Below are positions 44,648 through 56,548 of a DNA stretch of 64,000 nt, one piece after another. The DNA comes from Telopea speciosissima (taxonomy: Eukaryota > Streptophyta > Magnoliopsida > Proteales > Proteaceae). The position numbers and the translations under genes are program-made. The number at the start of each line of letters is the position of its first letter. Position 1 is the first letter of the stretch. The stretch is taken from assembly GCF_018873765.1 (NCBI RefSeq), contig NC_057922.1:10615563-10679562 (forward strand). Direction: 5' to 3'. The notes beneath the pieces were generated by a model that had not been told where the DNA came from, did not search any database, and saw only the letters and a program-made list of their open reading frames with translations.

Positions 44648-47600
44648 ATGGGTTGGGTTTTTCCAAACTGCTTATGGGTTTCCTTTGTTCTGCTGCTTCA
44701 AATCCAAATATGTTTTGGGTGCTTGGAAGAGGAGAGGATAGCTCTTCTGGAATTCAAGGCATATGTGAATTGGACAGATTCTGAATATGGTTATGGTTTG
44801 CCATCATGGGTTGATGACAGAGAGAGTGACTGTTGTGGTTGGGAGCGATTGCTGTGTAATCAGACCACAGGTCGAGTCATCCATCTCTCCCTTGATGACA
44901 TAAGGGGAGATTCTTCAAGCATTTGGTATCTAAATGTCACCTTGTTGTCTGCCTTTGAAGACCTCCAACATCTCAACTTGTCTTCCAACTGGTTAGATGG
45001 TTGTCTCAATAATGAAGGTACCCATTTTCAATCTTGTTACACTACTAGTATTTCTTAATAATAAGTTCAGCTCGAACCAGTTGGATCATCAGAAATCCAT
45101 CGGTTCAGCCTGGATCGAACCAAGCTGAAACCGGACTGGAATCAAAATTTCCTTAACGGTTTAGTTTTGGGTTGGACCAGAAAAACCCGACTGAAAATCA
45201 GACCAAACCGACTGATTGACACCTTTATACATAAATGATAAGAGATTTTTTTGACACCGAAGGTGAAGAGAGAATCTCTTCATCTTAGGTGATATGACTA
45301 GAGTGTGTTACATTATTAAACTCCTACCCCCTATTGTGTGTGGTCGAAACTATCCTTCCTCAATCCAATTGAAGGGTCTGATGTTATAGCTTAAGAAGTT
45401 CTCTTCGAATATGTATAATATTTTCAGGCTTTGAAAGATTGGTTGGGTTGAGAAAGCTAGAGGTCCTAGAGATAAGCCATAATCAGTTCAACAGCAGCAT
45501 TCTTCCATCTCTGGGTGCTCTCACATTCCTTAAGACTCTGTCTGCGGCTTCTAATGATTTCAATGGGTCTCATCATCTTGAAGGTATTTATGCATAATAA
45601 TCAAGTATGAACTTATGAATGCTTATGGTAGAATATGATCGGGAAACAAATGATTAATTTACTTCTTTTACTTTTGCAGCCTTGTGTGAATTGAAGAACC
45701 TTCAACGGTTAAATCTTAGTAGGAACAATTTTGAAGGGATCCTTCCTCCATGTCTCCAAAATCTGACATCCCTCAGGACATTATTTCTATCCCATAACCA
45801 ATTCAAAGGAACCATCCCATCCTCTCTCATAACCAGCCTTCCATCACTTGAACATATTTCTTTGAGTTATAATGATTTTGAGGGCACATTCACATTCAAC
45901 ACCTTTGCCAACAATTCAAAACTTGAGTCTATTGAGCTTCAAAATGCTGGCAAAAAATTAGTAGTCCAAACAGAGTATCCCCCTTGGGTTCCTTCTTTCC
46001 AACTGAGAGCACTCTTGTTATCGAATTGCAAGCTTAACAAGAACACAAATTCAATTCCAGGATTTCTCTCCAACCAATACAACTTGGAACTCTTTGATCT
46101 CTCCCATAACAACTTGAAGGGAATGTTCCCCACTTGGTTGCTTGAGAACAATAAAATGCTAGAAGGTTTAATTCTAAGAAACAACTCATTAACAGGACAT
46201 TTTCACCTTCCATTTTATATGCATAGGGTTGTAGTTGTCGATATTTCACACAATTCCATTGATGGACATCTTCAAGCAAACATTGGTAAAATGTTAACAA
46301 ACATACAACACTTGAATTTGTCAAAAAATCATTTTGAGGGTGGGATTCCTTCATCAATTGGTGAAATGAAACAGCTACAAAGTTTGGATTTGTCTTTTAA
46401 TAATTTCTTAGGTGAAATTCCCAATAACATGTCTGTAGGTTGTCCTAATCTATCTTTCTTAAGACTTTCAAATAATAGATTGCAAGGCCAAATATTTCCA
46501 CCACATTTTAACTTGACTCAATTAACTTCATTACAGTTAGAGAACAATGTATTTTCAGGAAATATCTTGACTGGGTTGTTAAAAAGCCCTAGAATATATT
46601 TTTTGAATATTGGCAATAACAAAATTACAGGTACAATTCCTAGTTGGATTAGTAAGCTAACATATCTAGAGATACTTAACATGCAAGGTAATTTTTTAGA
46701 AGGAAACATCCCAAATGATTTTTCTAAACTTTCAACTACATTTCTTGACCTAGCTGAAAACCATCTTTGGGGCTCTTTACCATCAATATTCAACTTAACA
46801 AGTTTATACCATCTACATTTGCATGGAAATGAATTCACATGGTCACCATCAGTTTATTTTGTGAACAATTCAAATATGGTGACTTTGGATATAGGAGATA
46901 ACAACCTATATGGTAGTATTCCTCATTGGATAAGTGAGCTATCTAATTTGAGAGTTCTTTTTGTTGAACAGAACCATTTAGGTGGTAAAATACCAGAATA
47001 CTTGTGCCAATTGACTTGGATAAGCTTAATGGATCTTTCCCATAACAGCTTTTCTGGATCAATACCTCCATGTCTCAATAACATCACATTTGGGAGGATA
47101 AGAAGCCCAGAGGCACCTAAATATTTTGGGTATTACCCAATCTCTGAATTCCATTTCCATTCAAATTTAAACTTGGATGAGGATTACATAAGTTGGGAAT
47201 ATGGTGAAGTAGATGAAGTGTTCATTACAAAAAGTAGGTCTAATTCCTTTAAGGGTAAGATCCTTGAGATTATGTTTGGGTTGGATTTATCTTGCAACAA
47301 TCTCATAGGTGAGATCCCACATGAATTAGGAGACTTGACTGGAATCCGAGCATTAAATTTGTCATACAATCAATTGACTGGATCCATTCCAAGAACTTTT
47401 TCAAACCTAACACAAGTAGAGAGTTTAGATCTTTCCTACAACAACCTAAGTGGGGAAATCCCTTCAGAACTAACCTCACTATATACTCTTGAGGTATTCA
47501 GCGTGGCACACAACAACTTATCAGGAAGGACACCAGAAATGAAAGCACAGTTCTCAACTTTCAGTGACACAAGTTATGAGGGAAACCCATTTCTTTGTGG

Positions 47601-47841
47601 TCCACCTTTACCAAGAACCTGTTCAGAATCCGGTGGAAAACCAACCAGCAGCACGCCCACAGAAACTTCAAATGGCGTCGAGAAGGAGGATGATATCGAC
47701 ATGAACATGTTTGTTGTGAGTTTTGCTGCTTCATATAGTATGTTCTTGTTGGGAATTGCAGTGGTTCTCTACATCAACCCTTATTGGCGACGAATGTGGT
47801 TTTGCTTCATCGAAGAATGTTTTCTTAGATACTTACTATGA
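44648..47841 (+). CDS. LRR receptor-like protein RLP-C (intact, three exons)
   Basis: Exons 44648-45017, 45428-45583 and 45680-47841 join in phase 1 (GAA G|GC and GAA G|CC) into an 895-aa open frame. In order there is a signal peptide (about 1-24), an LRRNT (GCLEEERIALLEFKAYVNW, ESDCCGWERLLC), LRRs to about residue 780, and an island loop between RIRSPEAPKYFGYYP and VFITKSRS. An LRRCT (FLCGPPLPRTC) and an acidic linker follow, then a membrane span (about 852-874) and INPYWRRMWF with a short tail. There is no kinase, so signalling would need a partner such as SOBIR1-type kinases; this is known for RLPs, not shown here. Compared with RLP-A it lacks exons 3-7, that is five LRR exons. The close paralogue RLP-D lies 3.1 kb downstream in the same orientation. 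The tail ends in LRYLL, about 15 residues shorter than in A or B. Confidence 0.9.
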
Positions 47842-48654
47842 GTTATCCAAATCCATAATGTAAGAAAATATACTTCTCTTTTCTCATTTGACAATCTATC
47901 TTTACTAATTTCATTATTGAGTGAATGCCATATAAACTCAATAACAGTGAGCCTTGCTGTATGCATACAGGTTGTGCACATCTGCTTCATGTCTTCCCCT
48001 GGCGACATAAATGATCTGTGTAACATACATGCTCTCTATGCTCTATACCCTCTTGCAGGTTTCATGTTTTTCTTATTGTAACATGTATTTTACATTGGCC
48101 ATAAGGGTCTACATCTTATCCTTTTTTATTTATCCATTTGCCACTTCCATGTATGGGCCATGATGCCCTTCCTTGATAGTATGTATGGTAGGGCTAATAC
48201 ATTTTCTTGACTCTTATTTGTACTTAGTGGAAGAGTTTATTTCTAATCTTTTTGTCCCAATAAAAGAGAAAATTTGCAGTCTAGGGTTTCTCTTGAAAGT
48301 GTAAGACCAAACGACATGTCAAAATAATTCCAACTAAATTGTTGGAAGTGTCTATCAAATGCAATAGTAAAATTATTTAGTTCATTTTATTTTGTATGAT
48401 ATTAACGGGTCATGGTTGTTATTAGATTTTCACTTAACAATGTTCACGATTAGGGACGGAATTGGGCATTCCGTTTATACGATTGTCTCACTATGTGTAC
48501 TGTGGAATGATGATTCCAAGACATAAATGTTGGACTGGATTTCTTGAGAATCTTAAGTAGTATATTATTATATGTTTAAGCAATTAGATTCTCATAGGTA
48601 GCCTTTGATTGGTCCCTTGAACTGAGAGGTCCTTATCACAATAGTTAGGCATTA

Positions 48655-48975
48655 TGGGTTTTGACGTACCAATGGATTTTACCTCTTTACAGGGTGTTCT
48701 AGAACCTTCAAAAATTGCTCATATACAAAGTATCTCCCCAAATGGGAACAATGATACACTCCTTTGGGGTTCCACTCCAAGTGCTATTCCCACCATTTCA
48801 TCCATTTATCGTAATATTCTTTCTCATTCAACCCTTAATAATTAATATAGGTCCTCATTGGAATTGGTATTCACTATGGAAACTTTCATGCCCACCAAAA
48901 GTGCACCTTTTTATATGGTGAACCCTTTCTAATAATATCAGACTCCTTCACAATATCATAGAGGTCGGTAGGGAT
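48655..48975 (+). mobile_element. L1-type LINE fragment (zinc-binding RT region)
   Basis: The translation reads DTLLWGSTPSAIPTISSIYR and, just after, WNWYSLWKLSCPPKVHLFIW. This is the pattern of the zinc-binding domain that follows reverse transcriptase in plant L1-like LINEs (W...G...S.Y...W...W....PPKV..F.W). It is a short orphan piece with a frame break, on the plus strand. Confidence 0.65.
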
Positions 48976-49577
48976 TTGTTAAGAAACAACATGCAGAAGT
49001 GACGATTTACAGACAAAAAAACAAAAAGAAAGAGAAGAAGCAACACACACAAACACATAATACAAAGGATTTACATGGTTCACCTCCAAGATGGGAAGCT
49101 ACATCCACGGCCGAACAACAGAACAAGTTTTACTATCTCTGAAACCTTCAACATTAACCCTCCCAGAGAAAAAGAACAATATATAGAGAACCCCTAACTC
49201 AGAAAGTACAAATATGCCTTTATAACCAAAAAAAGACCACTCGATCAGGGTCAGATCAGAACTAACATATGTCGAAATACATATTGATTCGAATGTCTCA
49301 ACGAGTCCAACACAATTCATCGCATTTGGCAGTGACGTATCCGCTTTTTAGGCCATCCGAGCTCGTTTCAAGGCCAAAATGACCCTTCCAAGATCCTCTG
49401 AATCACTTTCTGGACCGAAATTAGGCTTCACCAATAACAGAGTTCATGTCAATGGAGGAGAGGGGAAAGAGAGATACAAAGTGGACGCTAACTTACGGTA
49501 TACTGGCGGTGTGCTGATCTTTTCCTATACAACTAATTATAAGTGGAGTAAGTGCATGTTCCTTTTTTTTATAGCTG

Positions 49578-49830
49578 GTGACCCATCCCAATCGTGATGA
49601 CAATGCATGAATGAGATTCCAACTGCCCAATATTCCATGTAACGTGCCCAATAAGGTAACCCAGACTCTTGATCATCTTCTATTTATAATAAGTGCAAAT
49701 CCCTGGTTTTTTTAGTGACCCATCTCAATTGTGATGACAATACATGGATGGGATTTCAACTATCCACATCTCTGTAACGTGCTCAAAAGGTAATCCAGAC
49801 ACTTGATCTTCTATTTAAACAAGGGGAGAG
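49578..49830. repeat. Imperfect 137-bp tandem repeat
   Basis: GTGACCCATCCCAATCGTGA starts at 49578 and GTGACCCATCTCAATTGTGA at 49715. Both continue with GATGACAATGCATG-ATG / GATGACAATACATGGATG, CTGTAACGTGC and CTTGATC-TCTATTTA. A weaker third resemblance lies near 50,330. Old local duplication, no coding content. Confidence 0.7.
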
Positions 49831-50144
49831 GATTCCTTACACTGCCCCGTGTTTAGTTTTGGGCGGATGAGAGAATCTTTTTTGAAATTTGATAATACGA
49901 AGAAGGATATTTATGATATGTCACCCCCCTCAAATGATCAGTGATATGTGAAGAGGTGTGCAATTTCATTTTTAAACTGGCATTGTGCAAATCTTTTTCG
50001 CGTATACAAGGATCCAGTTTTCCTTCAATCACAATGAATGAAAACCCATTCATCAAGAGGTCAAATGCGTGCAAGACAGTATCAAGAGGGTATTTTGGGA
50101 AACATATTAAAACCTTCTAGAGGTTTATGAACCCTAAAATGTTG

Positions 50145-50303
50145 GGAGCTTTATCGCCCTCAGTATTGGGAGCTGTCAAGTGCCATCGTACGGCTGAGCA
50201 CCACCCATGTGTGCACGGTGGGGCCAACTGTACACACATGGGCGGTGCCCCAGCCGCATGATGCCAATTTGACCGCCCCCAGCACTTGGGGCGATAATTT
50301 TCC
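50145..50303. mobile_element. Mutator-type foldback element with 9-bp target duplication
   Basis: A 159-bp element begins GGAGCTTTATCGCCCTCAGT and ends ACTTGGGGCGATAATTTTCC, arms complementary over TTATCGCCC and further inward (GAGCTGTCAA / TTGACCGCC; ACCACCCATGTGTG / CACACATGGGCGGT). It is flanked by perfect 9-bp repeats AAAATGTTG at 50136-50144 and 50304-50312. It is GC-rich against AT-rich flanks and lies between RLP-C and RLP-D. Confidence 0.87.
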
Positions 50304-50943
50304 AAAATGTTGTGGTTAACCTACACCGTCTGGTGCAGTATGCATGCATGGGATTCCAACGGTCAATAACTCTATATAACTTTTTATTTTTATTTTTTTT
50401 GGAGTAAACAAATTTTTTTTTTCAAACAAATGGTAACGTGGATACAATTGACGAACGTTCTTACGTCAATCACGAAAATTTTTCCCAGTCATCGTCGTTG
50501 TGGCTTATAATTTTTTTTTTGGTTTTTTGGGTGCAGTTCTATTGAAGTGGAACACGAGATCTTGCCTGGGCCCAGCATTTTGACAAGCAGGGCACAAACC
50601 CACTGCGCTTCAGCACTCGCGGCTGCTTATAAAATGTTGAAAGTGTATATACCGGAAGCTGTTCAAGATTCAAACTTTGAACGTCTTAGAGGTTTGAACC
50701 TTGATCTTTGAACTGTTCAAGATAGTCAAATCTAATTGAGAGTAACAGACTACAACTTCATGGCTTATTGGTGTTTGCCAAATGGACTACAACTTCATGA
50801 CTGGTTGGTGTTTGACAAATGGACTGTGTAACCATTCTATCTTCCTGTCTTTAGTGCGGTTGTCCCCTTATTTATCCATTCCTTTGGAGCTGAGTTCAGC
50901 GAACATAAGTCTCTGAAATTCGCATATCTTTAATTTCTAAGTA

Positions 50944-53900
50944 ATGGGTTGGGTTTTGCAAAAGTGCTTATGGGTTTACTTTGTTCTACTGCTTCAAATC
51001 CAAAGATGTTTTGGGTGCTTGGAAGAGGAGAGGATAGCTCTCCTGGAATTCAAGGCATATGTCAATTGGACAGATTCTGAATATGGTTATGGATTGCCAT
51101 CGTGGGTCGATGATAGAGGGAGTGATTGTTGTGGTTGGGAGCGAGTGCTGTGTAATCATACCACGGGTCGAGTCATCCATCTCTCCCTTGATGACATAAG
51201 GGGAGATTGTTCAAGCATTTGGTATATAAATTTCACCTTGTTGTCTGCCTTTGAAGACCTCCAACATCTCAACTTATCTTCCAACTGGTTAGATGGTTGG
51301 ATCAATAATGAAGGTATTCATTTTCAATCTTGTTGCTCTTTAATCATTGTGACACTACTTGTATTTCTTAATGTTCTCTTTTGCTCTCTCGTGATTGATT
51401 TCTTTACAATTCTTTTGTTCACAAAGTGGGACTGAAGTGCATTGATTGCATATTTGCATTGACAAATAAAAGAAATTAAATTAGAGAAGAATGCCCTAAC
51501 CCATGATTTGATTCCTGGACCATATATTTTAGGACAAAATTTTCCTTAACTGGGCTGGAACGTTCACCACACCGTCCCAGGGTTAACACCCCTATAGGGT
51601 TTTTTGTATGTTCTCCAAAATACCTTCTCGATTCCCCCCCCCCTCACACATCTGAGCCTGCCTGCCACGGTTCACCATGGCTAAAGGAAAACTCGGTCCT
51701 ATATTTTATACACAAATGATAGGAGAAAGTTTTTCGGCACCTAGGGTGAAGAGAGAATATATATTTCTTCATTCAAGGTGATGTGATTATGTTATTGGAC
51801 CCCTAAACAGTGAGTTCCATCATTGAACTCCCACTCCTATTGTGTGTGGTCGAAATATCCTTCCTCTGTCCATCAATGGAAGGGAATGATGATGTAGCTT
51901 AAGAGGTTCTCTCCTCACTATGATTGAAGGGACTCTGGGATTAGTACATTTCAAATTTTAATATGTATAATCATTGCAGGCTTTGAAAGATTGGTTGGCT
52001 TGAGAAAGCTAGAGGTCCTAGACATAAGCCATAATCAGTTCAACAGTAGCATTCTTCCATCTCTGGGTGCTCTCAAGTCCCTTAGGACTCTGTCTGCGGC
52101 TTCTAATGATTTCAACGGATCTAATCATCTTGAAGGTATTTATGCATATTAATTAAGGATATTATTATTACAATTCACATGAGCTGATGAGGATATTTTT
52201 TTTAAAGCTGTAACCTTCCCACTCAGTCTTAACCTTTTAGAGCATGAGAGATGATATTTCCCTGCATTTCTTCCTTTCTTTGGTGAAGAATTAGGTAATT
52301 TGCATTTCCTGCAATCGCTGGATCTGACTAAAAACAGATTAAATGGCTCCTCCCAAACACTTCATACATTTTTCCCCCTTTCACTGCCATTAAGGGAAGG
52401 CCTATCTCTAAGGCCCACACTTTTTCAACCATGTGGAGGATTAGGGTCAGCAAACTTGTTGTTGGATGGGTTGAACACCCCATGACTTATGGCCCCATAT
52501 AGTAGTCACATCTCAAATTCGGGTTCTCATCTCAACCAAAAAACCCCACCTTTCTACCTCTAAACCTTCTGTTTTCAATGGATATTCATAGGGTAGAACC
52601 ATCAATGTTTTGCCCCCAAGTTCACCTTTTTGTATGTCTGGTTTCAAAAGAGAGTCTGATATTTCATGGAGGCTTGGAAGCAAAGTTGATTTTTTAAATA
52701 TTATTAAAGTAATTTAATAGTGAATAGAGGAAAAATATTCAATTTTGATGGGCTATATGACAATAAGGGTAGGTAAAATATACATGAAAGAAGTTAACAA
52801 GCTGAGGTGTCATAAGGAGTTGTATGAAAATTTAAGAGATTGATATCCTTAGCCTCAGGTTAGGCCAATCAAGACTAGAAACTAAGTTGTCTAGGAGAGC
52901 CTAAGAGAATGGACAAAAGCTCAAAGCTTGGGCATAGACCAAGGGTTGGCCAATAGATGGGTTAAAATTTCCACGGATTTTTCTATTGGGTCTGCAGATT
53001 GGTTCTCAAAATATATATATGTTTTGGTTTTCAAATTTCTGCAGTTTGGTGCTCAAAATAAAGTATGAACTTATATACGTATACTTCAGGAAGAATAAGA
53101 TCAGGAAACAAATAATTAATTTACTTCTTTTTCTTTTGCAGCCTTGTGTGAAATGAAGAACCTTCAACAGTTAAATCTTAGTAGGAACAATTTTGAAGGA
53201 TTCCTTTCCCCATGTCTCCAAAATCTGACATCCCTAACGACATTATTTCTATCCCATAACCAATTCAGAGGAAACATCCCATCATCTCTCATAACCAGCC
53301 TTACATCACTTGAACACATTTCTTTGAGCTATAATGATTTTGAGGGCACATTCACATTCAACACCTTTGCCAACAATTCAAAACTTGAGTCAATCGAGCT
53401 TCAGAGTGCTGGCGAAAAATTAGAGGTTGAAGCAGATTATCCCCATTGGATTCCTCCTTTCCAACTGAGGGCACTCCTGTTATCGAATTGCAAGCTTAAC
53501 AAGAACACAAATTCAATTCCTGGATTTCTCTCCAACCAATACAACTTGGCACTCATTGATCTCTCCAATAACAACTTGATGGGAATGTTCCCCACTTGGT
53601 TGCTTGAGAACAATAAAATGCTAGAAGGTTTAATTCTAAGAAACAACTCATTAAGAGGACATTTTCACTTATCGTTTTATATGCATAGGGCTGTAGCTGT
53701 CGACATTTCAAACAATTACATTGATGGACATCTTGAAGCAAATATTGGTAAAATGTTACCAAATATACAGTACTTGAATTTGTCATATAATTATTTTAAG
53801 GGTGGCATTCCTCCGTCAATTGGTGAAATGAAACAGCTAGAGAGTTTGGATTTGTCTTATAATAATTTCTCAGGTGAAATACCCTATAACATGGCCGTAG

Positions 53901-55300
53901 GTTGTTTTAATTTATTTTTCTTAAGGCTTTCATATAATAGGTTACGAGGCCAAATATTTCCACCATATTTTAACTTGACCCAATTAACTACATTACAGTT
54001 GGAGAATAATTTATTTTCAGGAAATATCTTGACCGGATTGTTAAAAAGTTCTAGAATAAATTATTTGCATATTGGCAACAACAAGATTACAGGAACAATT
54101 CCTAGTTGGATTAGTAACATGACAAATCTAGGCATACTTAACATGCAAGGAAATTTTTTAGAAGGAAACATCCCAATTGAATTTTCTAAACTTTCTTTTC
54201 TGTTTCTTGACCTTGCTGACAACCGTCTTTGGGGCTTCATACCATCATTGTTCAACTTAACAAGTTTAATCTATCTACATTTGGATGGAAATGAATTCAC
54301 ATGGTTACCATCAGTTGAATTTGTCAACAATTCGAATCTGCAGACATTGGACATAGGAGATAATAACCTATATGGTAGTATTCCTTATTGGATAGGTGAG
54401 CTATCAAATTTGAGAATTCTTCTTGTTGAACAGAATCATTTAGGTGGTAAAGTACCAGAAAACTTGTGCCAATTGGCAGGGATAAGCTTAATGGATCTTT
54501 CCCATAACAGACTTTCTGGACCAATACCCCGATGTCTCAATAACATCACATTTGGGAGGATAAGAGGCACACAGGCACCTTATTCTGGGTATTACCCCAT
54601 CTCTGAATTCTATTTCCATTCAAATTTAAACTTGGATGAGGATTTTGTAAGTTGGGAATATTATGCAGTAAATGAAGTATTCATTACAAAAAGTAGGTCT
54701 AATTCCTATCAGGGTAAGATCCTCCAAATTATGTTTGGGTTGGATTTATCTTGCAACAACCTTATAGGTGAGATCCCATATGAAATAGGGGACTTCAATG
54801 AAATTCGATCATTAAATTTGTCACACAATCAATTAACAGGATCCATCCCAGTAACTTTTTCAAACCTAACACAAGTAGAGAGCTTAGATCTTTCCTACAA
54901 CAACCTGAGTGGGGAAATCCCATCACAGCTGGTCACACTAAATACTCTGGCGGTTTTCAGCGTGGCACACAACAATTTATCTGGCAGGACACCGGACATG
55001 AAAGGACAATTTTCGACGTTCAGTGCCACAAGTTATGAGGGAAACCCCTTTCTTTGTGGTCCACCATTACCAAGAACCTGTTCAGCTTCCGGTGTACAAT
55101 CAACCAGCACACCCACAGCAACTTCAAATGGTGTCGAGAAGGAGGATGATATCGACATGAACATCTTCATTGTAAGTTTTGTTGCTACATATGGCATGTG
55201 CTTGTTGTTATTTGGAGTAGTTCTCTACATCAACCCCTATTGGCGACGAATGTGGTTTCATTTCATCGAAGAATGTATTCATTCATTCTCAAATACTTAG
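50944..55300 (+). CDS. LRR receptor-like protein RLP-D (intact, three exons)
   Basis: Exons 50944-51313 (370 bp), 51980-52135 (156 bp) and 53142-55300 give an 894-aa open frame with the same phases as RLP-C; exons 1 and 2 have identical lengths in both. Features are a signal peptide, LRRNT (GCLEEERIALLEFKAYVNW, GSDCCGWERVLC), LRRs, an island loop, LRRCT (FLCGPPLPRTC), an acidic linker (EKEDDIDMN), a membrane span and INPYWRRMWFHF with a tail ending HSFSNT. Sequence is very close to RLP-C throughout the coding exons, while introns are longer here because of insertions. Substitutions are visible in predicted LRR surface positions (for example VETL-like IELQ segments and the stretch after NNSN), where ligand-binding receptors often vary. 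Intron 2 retains a relic LRR exon. It probably acts at the plasma membrane; ligand unknown. Confidence 0.9.
52290..52358 (+). pseudogene. Vestigial LRR exon inside RLP-D intron 2
   Basis: After a GGTGAAG acceptor-like sequence, AATTAGGTAATTTGCATTTC begins an LRR-type translation (ELGNLHFLQSLDLTKNRLNG) that matches the 75-78-bp exons of RLP-A and RLP-B (ELATLRNLQTLDLSYNNLN). It breaks off before a donor site and runs into unrelated sequence. This is a remnant of the exons lost when the three-exon form arose. Skipping it keeps RLP-D in frame. Confidence 0.65.
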
Positions 55301-56049
55301 TGTAAGTTATCCATCCATTTAAGATATCAAGCTTCCTCTTTGCTTTTGACAATCTATCTTAATTTCATTATTGAGTGATTGTCATATAAACTCAATAACA
55401 GTGAGCTCTGTATGCATACAGGTTGTGCACATCCACTTCATGTGTAAGATGGACACTGGATGCCCTGGCTGATTTCTCATTCATCTCCCTCCAGATGAGG
55501 CTTCCAGATTATATCTGACAACTCTCAAGTGGAATGACTTCCCCTAGCATATATGACCTGTGTGGCATACATCCTTTCTATGCTCTACCCTCTTGCAGGT
55601 TTCATGTTTTTCAAGGGGGTTTCCTACAAGGGCAGTGTTAGAAGGAATCTGCGAGTTTTTTCAGTTATGTGTTGGTGTTTCCCTTTCCTCACTGAGATAG
55701 TTTTGAGATTGTTTTTGCAGTTGAAAGAAAGGTTCTGGTGAGTGGTTATTTTGAAGTATTTCTTTGTATGATTTGTATCATGTGTGATTGTGCCTTTAAA
55801 TTATAAGGGTGGAATTCTTGTTTGCTTCGGATATTATGTCTCATGATCCATCCAACTTGAGACCTAAATTCAAAGCCTTTAAGTTTTGGCAAATTGCAAT
55901 TGCACACTTTCCTATCAATGGATTGAAGCAGAAGATTTTCTAGACGATGAGCACACCTAGACTTTAGAGAGTTATATTGAACTTTAGGTAAACTTAGTGT
56001 AATAGAGATGAAGATGTTGAGATGGATGAGTGGCAAAACTAGGAATGTA

Positions 56050-56320
56050 AAATGAGGAATTATCGTACTAGAGCTGATTTGGGAGTAGCTCTGTTACATG
56101 ATAAGCTACGAAAAAAGTTGTTTGAAGTGGCATGACCATGTTTAATGGAGGAGTGATTTGATTTAGATCAAAGGAACTAAAAGAGTGATAATGAAAGACT
56201 TGCATGGCTTAGGTCTTGTATCAACTATGAACTCAAATAGAGTTGATTGAAAAGCAAACATCCACCTAGCCGACCCCATTTAGTTGGAATAAGGCTAAGT
56301 AGTTGTTGTTGCTAAGATTG
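56050..56320 (+). mobile_element. RTE-clade LINE 3' tail fragment
   Basis: The plus strand carries the 3' end of the same RTE family. A C-terminal-like piece near 56,005 (AAGATGTTGAGATGGATGAG, compare the MLRWMSGK coding of the first LINE) is followed by GCCGACCCCATTTAGTTGGA, ATAAGGCTAAGTAG and the terminal TTGTTGTTG run at 56,305-56,316. It is heavily 5'-truncated, as is usual for LINEs. Confidence 0.7.
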
Positions 56321-56548
56321 AAAATTAATAAATAAAGAAAGGCTTTCCCGTGCGATTGACTCCAAGTCGACCCACGCAATAGTCATTTCAATTCCTTTTC
56401 TTTGTTGACCATTTTCCTTTAGGCCTGTCTTGTGATGAACTTCTTGCATAAATTGCCGCTAGGGCCTAGCAGTGAATGTTTTCAAGAATAAGAGTTAAAA
56501 AAAAAAAAAATGAGGTTGCAATGTCGATCATTTAAGGGGACTAATTAT

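Larger units (their letters stand above)
47842..50943. other. Intergenic region between RLP-C and RLP-D
   Basis: The first 240 bp parallel the RLP-D 3' flank (CTCTTGCAGGTTTCATGTTT), so the duplicated block extends past the gene. Next come an L1-type LINE fragment and, at about 48,977-49,320, an LTR-like fragment (ACATGGTTCACCTCCAAGAT, ACAAGTTTTACTATCTCTG) of uncertain family. A 137-bp tandem repeat and a Mutator-type foldback follow. From about 50,651 the sequence is the duplicated RLP promoter. No other gene. Confidence 0.5.

Noticed and set aside
51320-51435. Extension of RLP-D exon 1 into intron 1 (163-aa frame)
   Set aside because: The frame reads past the GAAG|GTATTC donor that is shared with RLP-C; splicing at 51313 restores the exact paralogue structure.
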